NCBI GenBank assembly: GCA_021780315.1
Contig: JAJXYY010000041.1
Coordinates: 248,001-312,000 of the forward strand
From: Acidobacteriota bacterium
Lineage (GTDB): Bacteria > Acidobacteriota > Terriglobia > Terriglobales > Acidobacteriaceae
Length of the DNA: 64,000 bases
Reading direction: 5' to 3'
Shown here piece after piece: positions 1 through 8,990 of the stretch. Under the pieces are notes generated by a model. It was not told where the DNA came from. It made no database searches and worked only from the letters and a program-made list of their open reading frames with translations. The stretch's first letter is position 1. The number at the start of each line of letters is the position of its first letter. A program made the translations under genes and the position numbers.

Positions 1-1292
1 GTGAAGCTCCATATGACACCGAAGGCGTAGGCCTCGCCGAGCATGATGACATCGCCGCGGGTGACGATGATGGTGAAGAGTTGCATGCCGACGACGAGGT
101 TGACGATGCGGTAGCTGGTGCCGAAGCGGCGTTGTGGTTTACGGAACCAGTCGGTAAGGACGCCGTCTTCGGCGACGCGCATGAGGACTCCTGTTGAGCC
201 GACGATGGCGGTGTTGACGGCTCCACCGAGGATGAGGAATCCGACGAGGACGACGAAGACGCGGAAGGCGATGCGGAGGGCGATGGGGCCGACCATATAC
301 ATGGCCATGCCGGCGATGAGGTTGTCGCGGTAGACGGGGACGCGGACGGCGTCGGGGATGAGCATGACGGCGAGCATGGAGCCGATGCCGGTAAAGATGA
401 AGCTGTAGATGGCGATGACGATGGCGGCGCGTTTGAGGTTTTTGAGCTTGGGGTGCTCGATCTCGCGATTGACCTGGGCGAGGGACTCTTCGCCGCTCAT
501 GGCGAGGACGGAGTGTCCGAAGGCCATGAGTACGCCAAAGAGGCCGAGAGTGCGCATGAAGCTGGTGTGCTTGAGGAAGCCGAGGGCGTCGTTGCTGAAG
601 TGGAGGTTGCCGGGGGTGGGGAGCGGCGGCAGATGGGCGCCGGTGTGGAAGACGGAGAAGAAGCCCCAGGAGAGCAGAATCACAACCATGACGGTGGTGA
701 TCTTCATGACCTTGAGAGCCTTGTCGCTGGACTCTTCGATACCCTTTATATTTTGACGCCAGAAGTAGACGGTGACTACGATGGCGATGACGGCAGAGGT
801 TCCGTCGATGGGGAACTGGCGGGGCTGTCCGTTGAGGTGGGTGGCGAGGCGGCCCATCCAATGGTGGGCGGAGCAGAGGCGGAGGATTTCGTTGAAGAGG
901 CCGACGATGTACTGGCCAGCGGATACGCCTGAGATGGGGCCGGTGAGGATGTAATCGAACATCAGGGCGGAGACGCTGAGCTTGGCGAAGGTTCCGCCGA
1001 GGGCCTCTTTGACGATGCGATAGACACCGCCGCGGGTGAACATGCTGCAGCTTTCGACATAGACGGCGCGCACGGCGAAGCTGAAGAGCATGACTCCGAG
1101 GATGAACCAGGGGGCGGATTTACCGACTGCTTCTTCGGCGATGCCTCCGGCGTAGAAGGCCGAGGAGCCGAGGTCGTTGAGGACGATGGCAGCGGCGCGC
1201 CAGAAGGAGATGAAGGTAAGCATGACCGAGGAGGCCACGACGAGACGGACACGATTCGATTGCGGTTTGGAGATTGTTGCTTTGGATGCCAT
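1..1292 (-). CDS. APC-family amino-acid permease, 3' end cut by window edge
   Basis: An open frame runs on the minus strand from ATG at 1292 to the window edge with no stop, so the C-terminus is missing (about 430 residues visible). The translation begins MASKATISKPQSNRVRLVVA and is rich in hydrophobic segments, with the feel of an APC-superfamily amino-acid/polyamine transporter: early GSSAFYAGGIAEEAVG, then RGGVYRIVKEALGG, both typical of the TM1-TM2 region. A cytoplasmic loop AMSGEESLAQVNREIEHPK resembles the conserved GxE(S) region of APC permeases. It probably imports amino acids across the inner membrane; the substrate cannot be read. The start is the first in-frame ATG before the transporter core. 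The next gene upstream is a small membrane peptide on the same strand. Confidence 0.85.
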   Translation of the reverse strand, partial: MASKATISKPQSNRVRLVVASSVMLTFISFWRAAAIVLNDLGSSAFYAGGIAEEAVGKSAPWFILGVMLFSFAVRAVYVESCSMFTRGGVYRIVKEALGGTFAKLSVSALMFDYILTGPISGVSAGQYIVGLFNEILRLCSAHHWMGRLATHLNGQPRQFPIDGTSAVIAIVVTVYFWRQNIKGIEESSDKALKVMKITTVMVVILLSWGFFSVFHTGAHLPPLPTPGNLHFSNDALGFLKHTSFMRTLGLFGVLMAFGHSVLAMSGEESLAQVNREIEHPKLKNLKRAAIVIAIYSFIFTGIGSMLAVMLIPDAVRVPVYRDNLIAGMAMYMVGPIALRIAFRVFVVLVGFLILGGAVNTAIVGSTGVLMRVAEDGVLTDWFRKPQRRFGTSYRIVNLVVGMQLFTIIVTRGDVIMLGEAYAFGVIWSF

Positions 1293-1400
1293 GGTTTGTG
1301 TTGAGGGCTCTGACTGGCAGGTAGTTGGGGGCGCGACGCGGAGGTGAAGCGGTGTTCGGCGGGAAGACACAGGAGGTGTCGGCCCACAGCCCTGTTCCAG

Positions 1401-1532
1401 TTAGTCTTCTTCCTCCAGCAACTCTTTCAGGTCTTCGACGAAGCTAACCGCAATGACGATTGCGGAGCCTGCCATTCCGATGAAGAACAGCGGCACGACA
1501 ATCCGGGCTACGAAGTGAATGACCAAATCCAT
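1401..1532 (-). CDS. Small single-pass membrane protein, 43 aa
   Basis: A short minus-strand frame from ATG at 1532 to TAA at 1401 encodes 43 residues. It starts MDLVIHFVARIVVPLFFIGM, forms one hydrophobic helix of about 25 residues (roughly residues 5-31), and ends in a strongly acidic tail, FVEDLKELLEEED. This amphipathic-plus-acidic layout is characteristic of genuine bacterial small membrane proteins rather than a random frame, and it sits alone between divergent lnt and the permease. No function can be assigned. It could share a transcript with the permease 108 nt downstream. It is too short for standard ORF cut-offs and easily missed. Confidence 0.6.
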   Translation of the reverse strand: MDLVIHFVARIVVPLFFIGMAGSAIVIAVSFVEDLKELLEEED

Positions 1533-1609
1533 ACTGAGTGATTGTATCCCTGAACTGTTGCGCCGGTGCAGGCTGAATGTGATGGGGTGAATGTTAGACT
1601 TCGACTGCG

Positions 1610-3280
1610 ATGCGATTAATTCCTGTGCGGTTATGGGCTATGGCCGTGCTGTCCGGCGTTGTGCAGGTGCTGCCGTTTCCGATTGCAGGGCCTACGCCGC
1701 TGTGGCGGACGGCTTTTTGCTGGGTGGCTCTGGTGCCTTTGTTGATGGCGTTGATGAGCCACAACAAGGTTGGGAAGCCGCTGACGGTGCTGCAGGCGGC
1801 GGGCTTGGGTTACGCCTGCGGGTTTACGTGGTACCTGGGTAACTGCTACTGGATTTACCAGACGATGTATTTGTATGGCGGCCTGGCCAAGCCGATTGCG
1901 GCGGGGATTCTGGGGTTATTTTGCCTGTATCTTGGGTTGTATCACGTTGTTTTTGCGGCACTTGTGGGTGCATTTCGGAGGTCGCGGCTGGGGGTGCAGG
2001 GAGCTCTGCTGCTGAGTCCGTTTGCGTGGGTGGCGGTGGAGTTGGCGCGGGCGCGGATTACGAGCTTTCCGTGGGATGTGCTGGGGGTGGCGCAGGTGGA
2101 CAACCCGCTGTTGATTCGGCTGGCTCCGGTGACGGGGGCATATGGGATCTCGTTTGTGATTGCCGCGGTGAATGCGCTGTGGCTGGTGCGGATTCAGGTG
2201 CGGGAGCGGCGGTATACACGACAGTTGCTGACGGTTGCGGGGGTGGCGATTGTGGTGCTGTATGTGGTGTTGCTGCGGCGGGTGCAGCCGCCAGCGATGA
2301 GCCGAACGATGGCGACGGCGACGCTGGTGCAACACAACCTCGGGGTGGGGACGGAGGCGAACAGCACGCATGAGACGGTAGGGGAGTTGCTGGAGTCGTA
2401 TTCGGCGTGGACCAAGAACCCGGCGCGGCAGGTGCTGAATGGAGTGCCTGAGATGGCTGGGACGCGAGTGATTGGTTCGGGTGGGTTCTATGTGGCGAAG
2501 CAGGACGAGCCCCCGTATCGATATACCAACTTGGTGGTGTGGCCGGAGTCTCCGGCGCCGTTTGAGGGGCGGGACGGGCAGTTTCAGGCGGCGATGTCGA
2601 AGTTAGCGCGGGATGTAGGTGCTCCGGTGATAGTGGGCAACCTGAGTGTGGAGCGAGATCCCGGTGTGAAACGCGGATACGACCTGTTCAACTCTGCGAG
2701 TATGGTGACGGCGGATGGTAGGTTTGCAGGCCGCTACGACAAGATTCATCTGGTGCCGTTTGGGGAGTATGTACCGTTCAAAAAGCTGTTTTTCTTTGCT
2801 GGCGACCTGATGGGAGAGGTGGGGACGTTTGACGCGGGGAGCAAGCGGACGTTGTTTACGGCGGGTGGGCACCGGTATGGGACGTTTATCTGTTACGAGT
2901 CGATCTTTGGAGATGAGATTCGGCAGTTTGTGAGCGAGGGGGCGGAGGTGCTGGTGAACATCTCCAACGATGGCTGGTATGGGGACACGAGTGCGCCTTG
3001 GCAGCACCTGAACATGGTACGGATGCGTGCGATTGAAGACCATCGGTGGGTGTTGCGGGCGACGAATACCGGGGTGACGGCATCGATTGATCCGTATGGG
3101 CGGGTGGTGCAGTCGGCGCCGCGGCATATAAGGACGGCGATCTCGGTGCAGTTTGGCTATGAGCACGACCTGACATTTTATGTTCGGCATGGGGATGTGT
3201 TTGCGTATGGCTGTGCGTTGGTGACGCTGGGGGCGCTGGGTTTCAGCATGGTGCGGCGGCGTGGGGTGATGCTGAATTAG
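1610..3280 (+). CDS. lnt: Apolipoprotein N-acyltransferase
   Basis: Lnt transfers the third acyl chain to the N-terminal cysteine of lipoproteins at the periplasmic face of the inner membrane. The 556-residue product has about six to seven N-terminal membrane segments (residues 10-225) followed by a nitrilase-type domain. The Glu-Lys-Cys catalytic triad is visible: Glu313 in VVWPESPAP, Lys378 in YDKIHLVPFGEYVPF and Cys428 in FICYESIFGDE. It is slightly longer than E. coli Lnt (512 aa), with an insert of about 50 residues before the Glu motif. The start ATG gives MRLIPVRLWAMAVLSG, directly before the first helix. prfB follows after 11 nt, so the two may be co-transcribed. Confidence 0.95.
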   Translation: MRLIPVRLWAMAVLSGVVQVLPFPIAGPTPLWRTAFCWVALVPLLMALMSHNKVGKPLTVLQAAGLGYACGFTWYLGNCYWIYQTMYLYGGLAKPIAAGILGLFCLYLGLYHVVFAALVGAFRRSRLGVQGALLLSPFAWVAVELARARITSFPWDVLGVAQVDNPLLIRLAPVTGAYGISFVIAAVNALWLVRIQVRERRYTRQLLTVAGVAIVVLYVVLLRRVQPPAMSRTMATATLVQHNLGVGTEANSTHETVGELLESYSAWTKNPARQVLNGVPEMAGTRVIGSGGFYVAKQDEPPYRYTNLVVWPESPAPFEGRDGQFQAAMSKLARDVGAPVIVGNLSVERDPGVKRGYDLFNSASMVTADGRFAGRYDKIHLVPFGEYVPFKKLFFFAGDLMGEVGTFDAGSKRTLFTAGGHRYGTFICYESIFGDEIRQFVSEGAEVLVNISNDGWYGDTSAPWQHLNMVRMRAIEDHRWVLRATNTGVTASIDPYGRVVQSAPRHIRTAISVQFGYEHDLTFYVRHGDVFAYGCALVTLGALGFSMVRRRGVMLN

Positions 3281-3291
3281 AATGAGGTCTT

Positions 3292-4423
3292 ATGCTGAGC
3301 GATCTTGAATACGTCTACTCCCCAGTCCGCGACAAAGTGCGCGATCTGCGGGAGTATCTTTGACTCGGCGCGCCTGCGTCGAGAACTGGCCACAATAGAA
3401 GAGAAGATATCGGACCCGACGGTGTGGGCGGATGCGGCGCGCTCGCAGCCTTTGATGCGGGAGCGGAAGCGGCTGGAGACGCTGCTTGCCGATGATGCGG
3501 AACTGGCGCGGCGGTGTGACGATATTGAAGCGTACTTCGATCTGGCGCGGGAGGGCGAGCCGGTGGAGGCGGAGCTAAAGCGCGAGATCGATGCGCTGGC
3601 GGAGTATGCCGAGAAGCTGGAGTCGAAGACGATGCTCTCGGAGGAGACGGACGCGCTGAACGCGATTGTGGTGGTGCATCCGGGCGCGGGCGGGACGGAG
3701 AGCCAGGACTGGGCGGAGATGCTGATGCGGATGTATATCCGCTGGGGCGAGCGGGAGAACTTCAAGGTCGAGATCAACGAGATTCAGGATGGAGATGAGG
3801 CGGGGATCAAGTCGGCGACGTTCACGATTACTGGGGAGTATGCGTTCGGGTTGCTAAGTGGGGAGACGGGGGTTCACCGGCTGGTGCGGATCTCGCCGTT
3901 TGATTCGGCGAAGCGGCGGCATACGAGCTTTGCGAGCGTGTTTGTGTCGCCTGAGATTGATGACACGATTGTGATCGACATCAAGCCGGATGACTTGCGG
4001 ATCGACACGTACCGTTCGGGCGGCAAGGGTGGGCAGCATGTGAATACGACGGACTCAGCGGTGCGGATTACGCATATTCCGACGGGGCTGGTGGCGGGTT
4101 GCCAGAACGAACGCTCGCAGCACAAGAACAAAGAGCGGGCGATGAAGATGCTGCGCTCGCGGCTATACGAGTATGAGCTGGAGAAGAAGAAGGCCGTGAG
4201 CAAGAAGCTGGAAGACTCGAAGCTGGAGATTGGGTTTGGGTCGCAGATTCGGAGCTATGTGCTGCAGCCTTACCGGATGGCGAAGGACCTGCGGACGCGG
4301 GTGGAAGTCGGGGATGTAGACCGGGTGCTGGATGGGTATCTGGAACCTTTTATCCGGGGGTATCTGCGGATGCGCCGGGAGGGGAACCTGCCGGCCGGTC
4401 CGATTGAAGACGATGAAGTTTAG
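3292..4423 (+). CDS. prfB: Peptide chain release factor 2, with programmed +1 frameshift
   Basis: RF2 recognises UGA and UAA. The zero frame starts at ATG 3292 and reads 23 codons (MLSDLEYVYSPVRDKVRDLR and then EYL) to an in-frame TGA at 3361-3363. Reading resumes in +1 at GAC 3362, giving join(3292..3360,3362..4423) and 376 residues. The slip site CTTTGAC at 3358-3364 is the classical one, and the CGGGAG stretch just upstream acts as the internal Shine-Dalgarno-like stimulator. The RF2 codon-recognition tripeptide SPF (residues 201-203) and the GGQ peptidyl-hydrolysis motif (246-248) are intact. A naive ORF call beginning at 3305 would give a wrong N-terminus. Confidence 0.97.
3352..3364 (+). 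promoter_or_regulatory. prfB +1 frameshift site (SD-like stimulator plus CTTTGAC)
   Basis: The codons read CGG GAG TAT CTT TGA C. The purine-rich CGGGAG sits three bases before CTT, matching the AGGGGG-TAT-CTT-TGA arrangement known in E. coli prfB. When RF2 is scarce the ribosome pauses at TGA and slips forward one base on CTT, so the gene autoregulates. Confidence 0.93.
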
Positions 4424-4512
4424 TGGGACGAAAATTTCTACTTACTTGCTGATACCTGTGATGAGTTCGGACATCCAACGGTGTGATGGTTCGAGGGAAG
4501 CTGGAGAGCATC

Positions 4513-5016
4513 ATGGCGGAGAAGCCGGGCACGACGGAGCTGGATGGGTTGCGGACGCAGTTGCTGGCGCTTTTACGAGGCGGGCAGGCGCATGTTGATT
4601 TTGAGAGTGCGATCAAGGACCTGCCGGTGGAGATGCGAGGTAAGGTTCCGGCGGGGCTGGCGCATTCTGCATGGCAAGTGCTGGAGCATATGCGAATTAC
4701 GCAGCGGGATATTTTGAACTTCAGTGCGCCGCCTACGGGTGGGTATCATGCGCTGCAGTGGCCGGAGGCTTATTGGCCGGAGAGCGTGGAGCCTCCGCAT
4801 GTGCATGCGTGGGAGCAGACGGTGGCGGCGATTGTGAGCGACCGGGAGAAATTTGAGGCATTGCTGCTTCGGCCCGAGGCGGATTTGTACAAGCCGTTTC
4901 GGTGGGGTGACGGGCAGAACCTGCTGCGAGAGGCACTGCTGATTGCCGATCACATGGCGTATCACCTGGGTGAGTTGGTGGTGCTGCGGCGTTTGTTGGG
5001 TATTTGGCCTGCATAG
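4513..5016 (+). CDS. DinB-like metal-binding four-helix protein
   Basis: The product of about 167 residues resembles the DinB/YfiT-like four-helix bundle family. A histidine in WQVLEHMRITQRDI and the pair in ADHMAYHLGEL fit the three-histidine divalent-metal site of the family. Many members are thiol-dependent transferases or damage-induced proteins, but the substrate here is unknown. The frame is open from GTG 4483, but ATG 4513 is preferred because GGAGAG lies directly upstream. It follows prfB by about 90 nt and precedes a CoA-binding protein gene by 34 nt on the same strand, so an operon is possible. Confidence 0.75.
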   Translation: MAEKPGTTELDGLRTQLLALLRGGQAHVDFESAIKDLPVEMRGKVPAGLAHSAWQVLEHMRITQRDILNFSAPPTGGYHALQWPEAYWPESVEPPHVHAWEQTVAAIVSDREKFEALLLRPEADLYKPFRWGDGQNLLREALLIADHMAYHLGELVVLRRLLGIWPA

Positions 5017-5050
5017 AGAGTGTGTTGTGAGCTTTCGAGGAGAGTGATTT

Positions 5051-5473
5051 TTGAACGAACCGGATGTGATTGCAAGGATGCTGGGGAACCCCAAGGTGAA
5101 ACCAGTGACGATAGCGGTGGTGGGGTTGTCAGCGAATGAAGCGAAGCCGAGCCATTATGTTCCGGCCTACATGCAAGAACAGGGCTACCGGATACTGCCA
5201 GTGAATCCTACGGTGGAGACGGTGCTGGGGGAGCGATCGTATGGGTCGCTGCGGGAGTTGCCGGTGAAGCCGGACGTGGTGAATGTGTTTCGTCTGCCGA
5301 AAGATATTCCTGAAATTGTGGATGAGATGCTTGATTTGGGTCTGACGAAGCTTTGGGTTCAGATGGGGATTGTTAATCTGGGAGAAGCGGCTCGAGCCGA
5401 GGCTGGCGGTATTGAAGTGGTGATGGACCGATGCATGATGGTGGAGCACAGACATCATGCCAGTTTGAGTTGA
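5051..5473 (+). CDS. CoA-binding domain protein (YccU type)
   Basis: A 140-residue Rossmann-like CoA-binding domain protein of the YccU family. The glycine/serine-containing strand-loop IAVVGLSANEAKPSHYV (residues 17-33), the YRILPVNPTV segment and the KLWVQMGIVN strand match the family pattern. The likely start is TTG at 5051, preceded by GAGGAGAG with suitable spacing. The C-terminal DRCMMVEHRH segment is the conserved end of the family. Biochemical role is unknown; small members are thought to bind CoA or acyl-CoA without catalysis. It lies 38 nt upstream of the DsbD-type gene. Confidence 0.85.
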   Translation: MNEPDVIARMLGNPKVKPVTIAVVGLSANEAKPSHYVPAYMQEQGYRILPVNPTVETVLGERSYGSLRELPVKPDVVNVFRLPKDIPEIVDEMLDLGLTKLWVQMGIVNLGEAARAEAGGIEVVMDRCMMVEHRHHASLS

Positions 5474-5511
5474 GGGCGGCTAGAATCGCCAGAGATACAG
5501 AATCGAGAGCT

Positions 5512-7638
5512 ATGAAGACATTTCGTCGGCTGTGTGTGTTGATGGTGCTTGCCTGCTTCGCGATGGCGTCGGGGCATGGTGTAGCGCAGTTGGCTGTAGT
5601 GGGCGATGGTGGTCCCGGACCGGTGAAGGCGCAGCATCTGACGGCGGAGATGGTGTCGCTGTCGCCGTCGATTGCCGCGGGCGGGACGTTGCAAGTGGGT
5701 CTGTTGCTGACGCTGGAAGAGCATTGGCATGTGTATTGGGTGAATGCGGGGGACTCAGGGGAGCCACCGAAGATTACCTGGACGCTGCCGGCGGGTGTGA
5801 GTGCAGGGCCGATGCGGTTTCCGATTCCGAGCCGTCTACCGCTGGGACCTTTGATGGACTTTGGGTACGAGGATTCGGTGGCGTTCCCGGTGGAGCTGAC
5901 GGCGGCGAAGACGTTGAAGCCGGGGCCGGTGCATTTGGATGCGAAGGTGAGTTGGCTGGTTTGCCGGGAGGTGTGTATCCCGGGCAAGGCGCACCTGGGG
6001 CTGAATCTGACGGTGGTCGCGGCGACGGGGGCAGGTGCAGATAAAGCTGCGCAGCCGGTGGGTGCATTGGGCGCGGCGTTGAGTCTGATTCCGGGGCCAC
6101 TGCCGGCAACGTCGCAGGTGACGGTGCTGGGCGGCAAGACGGATTTTGTGCTGACGCTGACGACGGGTAAGGCAGAGAGCGATGCCGAGTTTTATCCGTT
6201 GGAGCAGGACCAGATTGCGAATGCCGCGGAGCAGACGGCCGAGAAGATTCCGAACGGGATTCGATTGCGGGTGAAGCGGTCGGAAGATTTGAAGACACTG
6301 CCGTCTCAGCTGCGCGGGGTGATCAAGCTGAGCGATACGCAGGCGTATGAGATTTCTGCGCCGGTAACGGCGGGCGAGGTGGCGGAGGCGGCGGCTAAGC
6401 CGGGGTCGAGCGAGGTGAGTGGGGTCACGACGATCAGCGCGATTGGGCTGGCGTTTGTGGGCGGAATCATCCTGAACCTGATGCCGTGTGTATTTCCAGT
6501 GCTGTTCCTTAAGGGGTTGGCGCTGGTGCAGTCCTCGGGCGAGGAGCGGAGTCGTTTGCGCAGCCATGGGCTGGTGTACACGCTGGGAATTCTGGTGTCG
6601 TTCTGGGCGATTGTGGCTGTGCTGCTGGTGTTGCGGGCAGGCGGGAGCCAGGCGGGATGGGGCTTCCAGTTGCAGTCTCCGACGTTTATCGCGGTGTTGG
6701 CTGCGGGGCTGTTTTTCTTTGCGTTGTCGCTGGCGGGTCAGTTCGATCTGGGGCTATCGTTGACGAGCGTGGGTGGAGATCTGGCGCAGAAGCAGGGCTA
6801 TGCGGGCAGCTTCTTTACCGGGGTGCTGGCGACGATTGTGGCGACGCCTTGCACGGCACCGTTGATGGGGGCTGCGATCGGGTTTGCGCTGGCACAGCCT
6901 GCAGGAGTGACGTTTGCGGTATTTACGGCGTTGGGATTGGGATTAGCTACGCCGTATTTGCTGCTGAGTTTTCAGCCTACGTGGACGCGGATACTGCCGC
7001 GGCCAGGTGCCTGGATGGAGGTGCTGAAGCAGGTGACGGCGGTGCCGTTGTTTGCGACGGTGATCTGGCTGGCCTGGGTGTATGGACGGCTATTTACGGG
7101 GGGTGGCTCGGCGGCGAGCGGGGCAGGTATCGACCATGTGGCGCGGCTGTTGCTGTGCTTTCTGCTGCTGGCGGTGGCGGGGTGGGTGTTGGGCCGTTGG
7201 CCTGCGCGGTGGCCGAGTGCAATTGTAGCGACGTTGATTGCAGTGCTGGCGCTGGCTACACCGCTGTACCAGCCGAAAGATACGACGCTGGTGTGGCAGC
7301 CTTATTCGCAGACAGCACTGGACCAAGCGCGAGCGGCTGGGCATCCGGTGTTTATCGACTTTACGGCGGCGTGGTGTTTGAGTTGCCAGTTCAATGAGCG
7401 GGCGGTGTTGAAGTCGAGCGAGGTGCAGAAGGAGTTCAGTGCGCGGAAGGTGACGCTGCTGAAGGCCGACTGGACGCAGTACGACGCGGAGATCACGAAG
7501 CAGTTGGCGGCAGTGAATCGCAGTGGTGTGCCGACGTATGTGATCTATCCGGCGAACCCTTCGGCTGTGGCGGATGTGCTGCCGGAGTTGTTGACGAAGG
7601 ACCTGGTGCTGGCGGCATTGGAGCGGGATACGAAGTAG
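5512..7638 (+). CDS. dsbD: DsbD/ScsB-type thiol:disulfide interchange protein
   Basis: Inner-membrane reductant conduit that passes electrons from cytoplasmic thioredoxin to periplasmic thiol proteins. The 708-residue protein has a signal peptide (MKTFRRLCVLMVLACFAMAS), an N-terminal DsbD-alpha-like domain with a Cys pair in WLVCREVCIPG, a central CcdA-like multi-pass domain with MPCVFPVLFLKG and ATPCTAPLMG, and a C-terminal thioredoxin domain with the active site WCLSC (Cys622 and Cys625). That gives the usual three redox modules. ATG 5512 is chosen because it begins the signal peptide; the frame is open further upstream to 5431. The length and the N-terminal domain resemble ScsB-like members more than E. 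coli DsbD (565 aa). Confidence 0.92.
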   Translation: MKTFRRLCVLMVLACFAMASGHGVAQLAVVGDGGPGPVKAQHLTAEMVSLSPSIAAGGTLQVGLLLTLEEHWHVYWVNAGDSGEPPKITWTLPAGVSAGPMRFPIPSRLPLGPLMDFGYEDSVAFPVELTAAKTLKPGPVHLDAKVSWLVCREVCIPGKAHLGLNLTVVAATGAGADKAAQPVGALGAALSLIPGPLPATSQVTVLGGKTDFVLTLTTGKAESDAEFYPLEQDQIANAAEQTAEKIPNGIRLRVKRSEDLKTLPSQLRGVIKLSDTQAYEISAPVTAGEVAEAAAKPGSSEVSGVTTISAIGLAFVGGIILNLMPCVFPVLFLKGLALVQSSGEERSRLRSHGLVYTLGILVSFWAIVAVLLVLRAGGSQAGWGFQLQSPTFIAVLAAGLFFFALSLAGQFDLGLSLTSVGGDLAQKQGYAGSFFTGVLATIVATPCTAPLMGAAIGFALAQPAGVTFAVFTALGLGLATPYLLLSFQPTWTRILPRPGAWMEVLKQVTAVPLFATVIWLAWVYGRLFTGGGSAASGAGIDHVARLLLCFLLLAVAGWVLGRWPARWPSAIVATLIAVLALATPLYQPKDTTLVWQPYSQTALDQARAAGHPVFIDFTAAWCLSCQFNERAVLKSSEVQKEFSARKVTLLKADWTQYDAEITKQLAAVNRSGVPTYVIYPANPSAVADVLPELLTKDLVLAALERDTK

Positions 7639-7655
7639 GCGGGTTGAGGCGCGGG

Positions 7656-8990
7656 TCAGGTTTTTTTCTGTGACTTGACGCGTGCGATCTCTTCCATGCG
7701 TTGGGCGAGGAGTTTTTCGCGGCCTTCGCCGGTGGGGTGGTAGTAGCGTTTGTGGGCGAGGCCGGTGGGGAGGCACTGCATGTCTGCGACGCGGCCTTCG
7801 AGGTCGTGGGCGTACTGGTAGTCCTTGCCGTAGTCGAGTGACTTCATGAGCTTGGTGGGTGCGTTGCGAAGGTGGAGCGGGACGGGTTCGGCGGCGGTGG
7901 CCTCGACGTCGGCGCGGACGGCAGCGTAGGCGGTGTAGACTGCGTTGGATTTGGGGGCGAGGGCGAGGTAGACGACGGCCTGGGCGAGGGCGAGTCCTCC
8001 TTCGGGCTGACCGAGGAAGTGCATGGCGTCGCGGGCGGAGAGGCAGAGGTTGAGGGCCTCGGGAGCGGCGAGGCCGATGTCTTCGACGGCCATACGGACG
8101 ATGCGGCGGGCGACGTACATGGGGTCTTCTCCGGCCTCCAACATACGTGCGAGCCAATAGAGTGCGGCGTCGGGATCGGAGTTGCGGACGCTTTTGTGGA
8201 GGGCGGAGATGATGTCGTAGTGCTGCTCGCCTTTTTTGTCGTAGAGGAGGACGCGCCGCTGCATGGCTTCGGCGGCGAGAGGCTTGGTGAGGATGGTTTC
8301 GCCGCGTCCCTGGGCGAGTTTGGCGGCGACTTCGAGGGCGTTGAGAGCGTTGCGGGCGTCGCCGCTGGAGTAGGAGGCGATGGTGGCGAGGGCCTCGTCG
8401 GTGGCGGTGATACCGGATTGGGCAAGGCCGCGTTCGGGGTCGTTGAGGGCGCGCTGGAGGAGGGAGACGATTTGCTCTTCGGTGAGGGCGACGAGGGTGT
8501 AGACGCGGCAGCGGGAGAGGAGTGCGGCGTTGATCTCGAAGGATGGGTTTTCGGTGGTGGCTCCGATGAGGCGGATGGTGCCGCGCTCGACGTAAGGGAG
8601 GAAGGCGTCCTGCTGGGCCTTGTTGAAGCGGTGGATCTCGTCGACGAAGAGGATGGTGCGGGAGCCGAAGCCGGCGGCTTTTTCGGCGTCGATCATGACC
8701 TGCTTGATCTCCTTGATGCCGGAGAGGACGGCGGAGAACTCGATGAAGCTGGCCTGGGTGACGTGGGCGATGATCTTGGCGAGGGTGGTTTTGCCGGTGC
8801 CGGGTGGGCCCCAAAAGATCATGGAGGTGGCGTCGTCGCCTTCGATAGCGAGGCGGAGGGGTTTGCCGGGAGCGAGCAGGTGCTGCTGGCCCATGTACTG
8901 GTCGAGGGAGGCGGGGCGCATGCGCTCGGCGAGCGGGGACTGACGGTTGAGCGCGGCGGTGGGTGCGGGGGTGGAGTCGAAGAGGCTCAT
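7656..8990 (-). CDS. rarA: Replication-associated recombination protein A (AAA+ ATPase)
   Basis: RarA/MgsA is a clamp-loader-like AAA+ ATPase that acts at stalled replication forks. The 444-residue product has Walker A GPPGTGKTT (residues 61-69), Walker B ILFVDEIHRFN (Asp117-Glu118) and the sensor-1 region GATTENPSFE, followed by the C-terminal tetramerisation half found in RarA. The final part KRYYHPTGEGREKLLAQR is strongly diagnostic. Its start ATG overlaps the stop of the upstream methyltransferase gene by 4 nt (8987-8990), indicating translational coupling. Confidence 0.95.
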   Translation of the reverse strand: MSLFDSTPAPTAALNRQSPLAERMRPASLDQYMGQQHLLAPGKPLRLAIEGDDATSMIFWGPPGTGKTTLAKIIAHVTQASFIEFSAVLSGIKEIKQVMIDAEKAAGFGSRTILFVDEIHRFNKAQQDAFLPYVERGTIRLIGATTENPSFEINAALLSRCRVYTLVALTEEQIVSLLQRALNDPERGLAQSGITATDEALATIASYSSGDARNALNALEVAAKLAQGRGETILTKPLAAEAMQRRVLLYDKKGEQHYDIISALHKSVRNSDPDAALYWLARMLEAGEDPMYVARRIVRMAVEDIGLAAPEALNLCLSARDAMHFLGQPEGGLALAQAVVYLALAPKSNAVYTAYAAVRADVEATAAEPVPLHLRNAPTKLMKSLDYGKDYQYAHDLEGRVADMQCLPTGLAHKRYYHPTGEGREKLLAQRMEEIARVKSQKKT

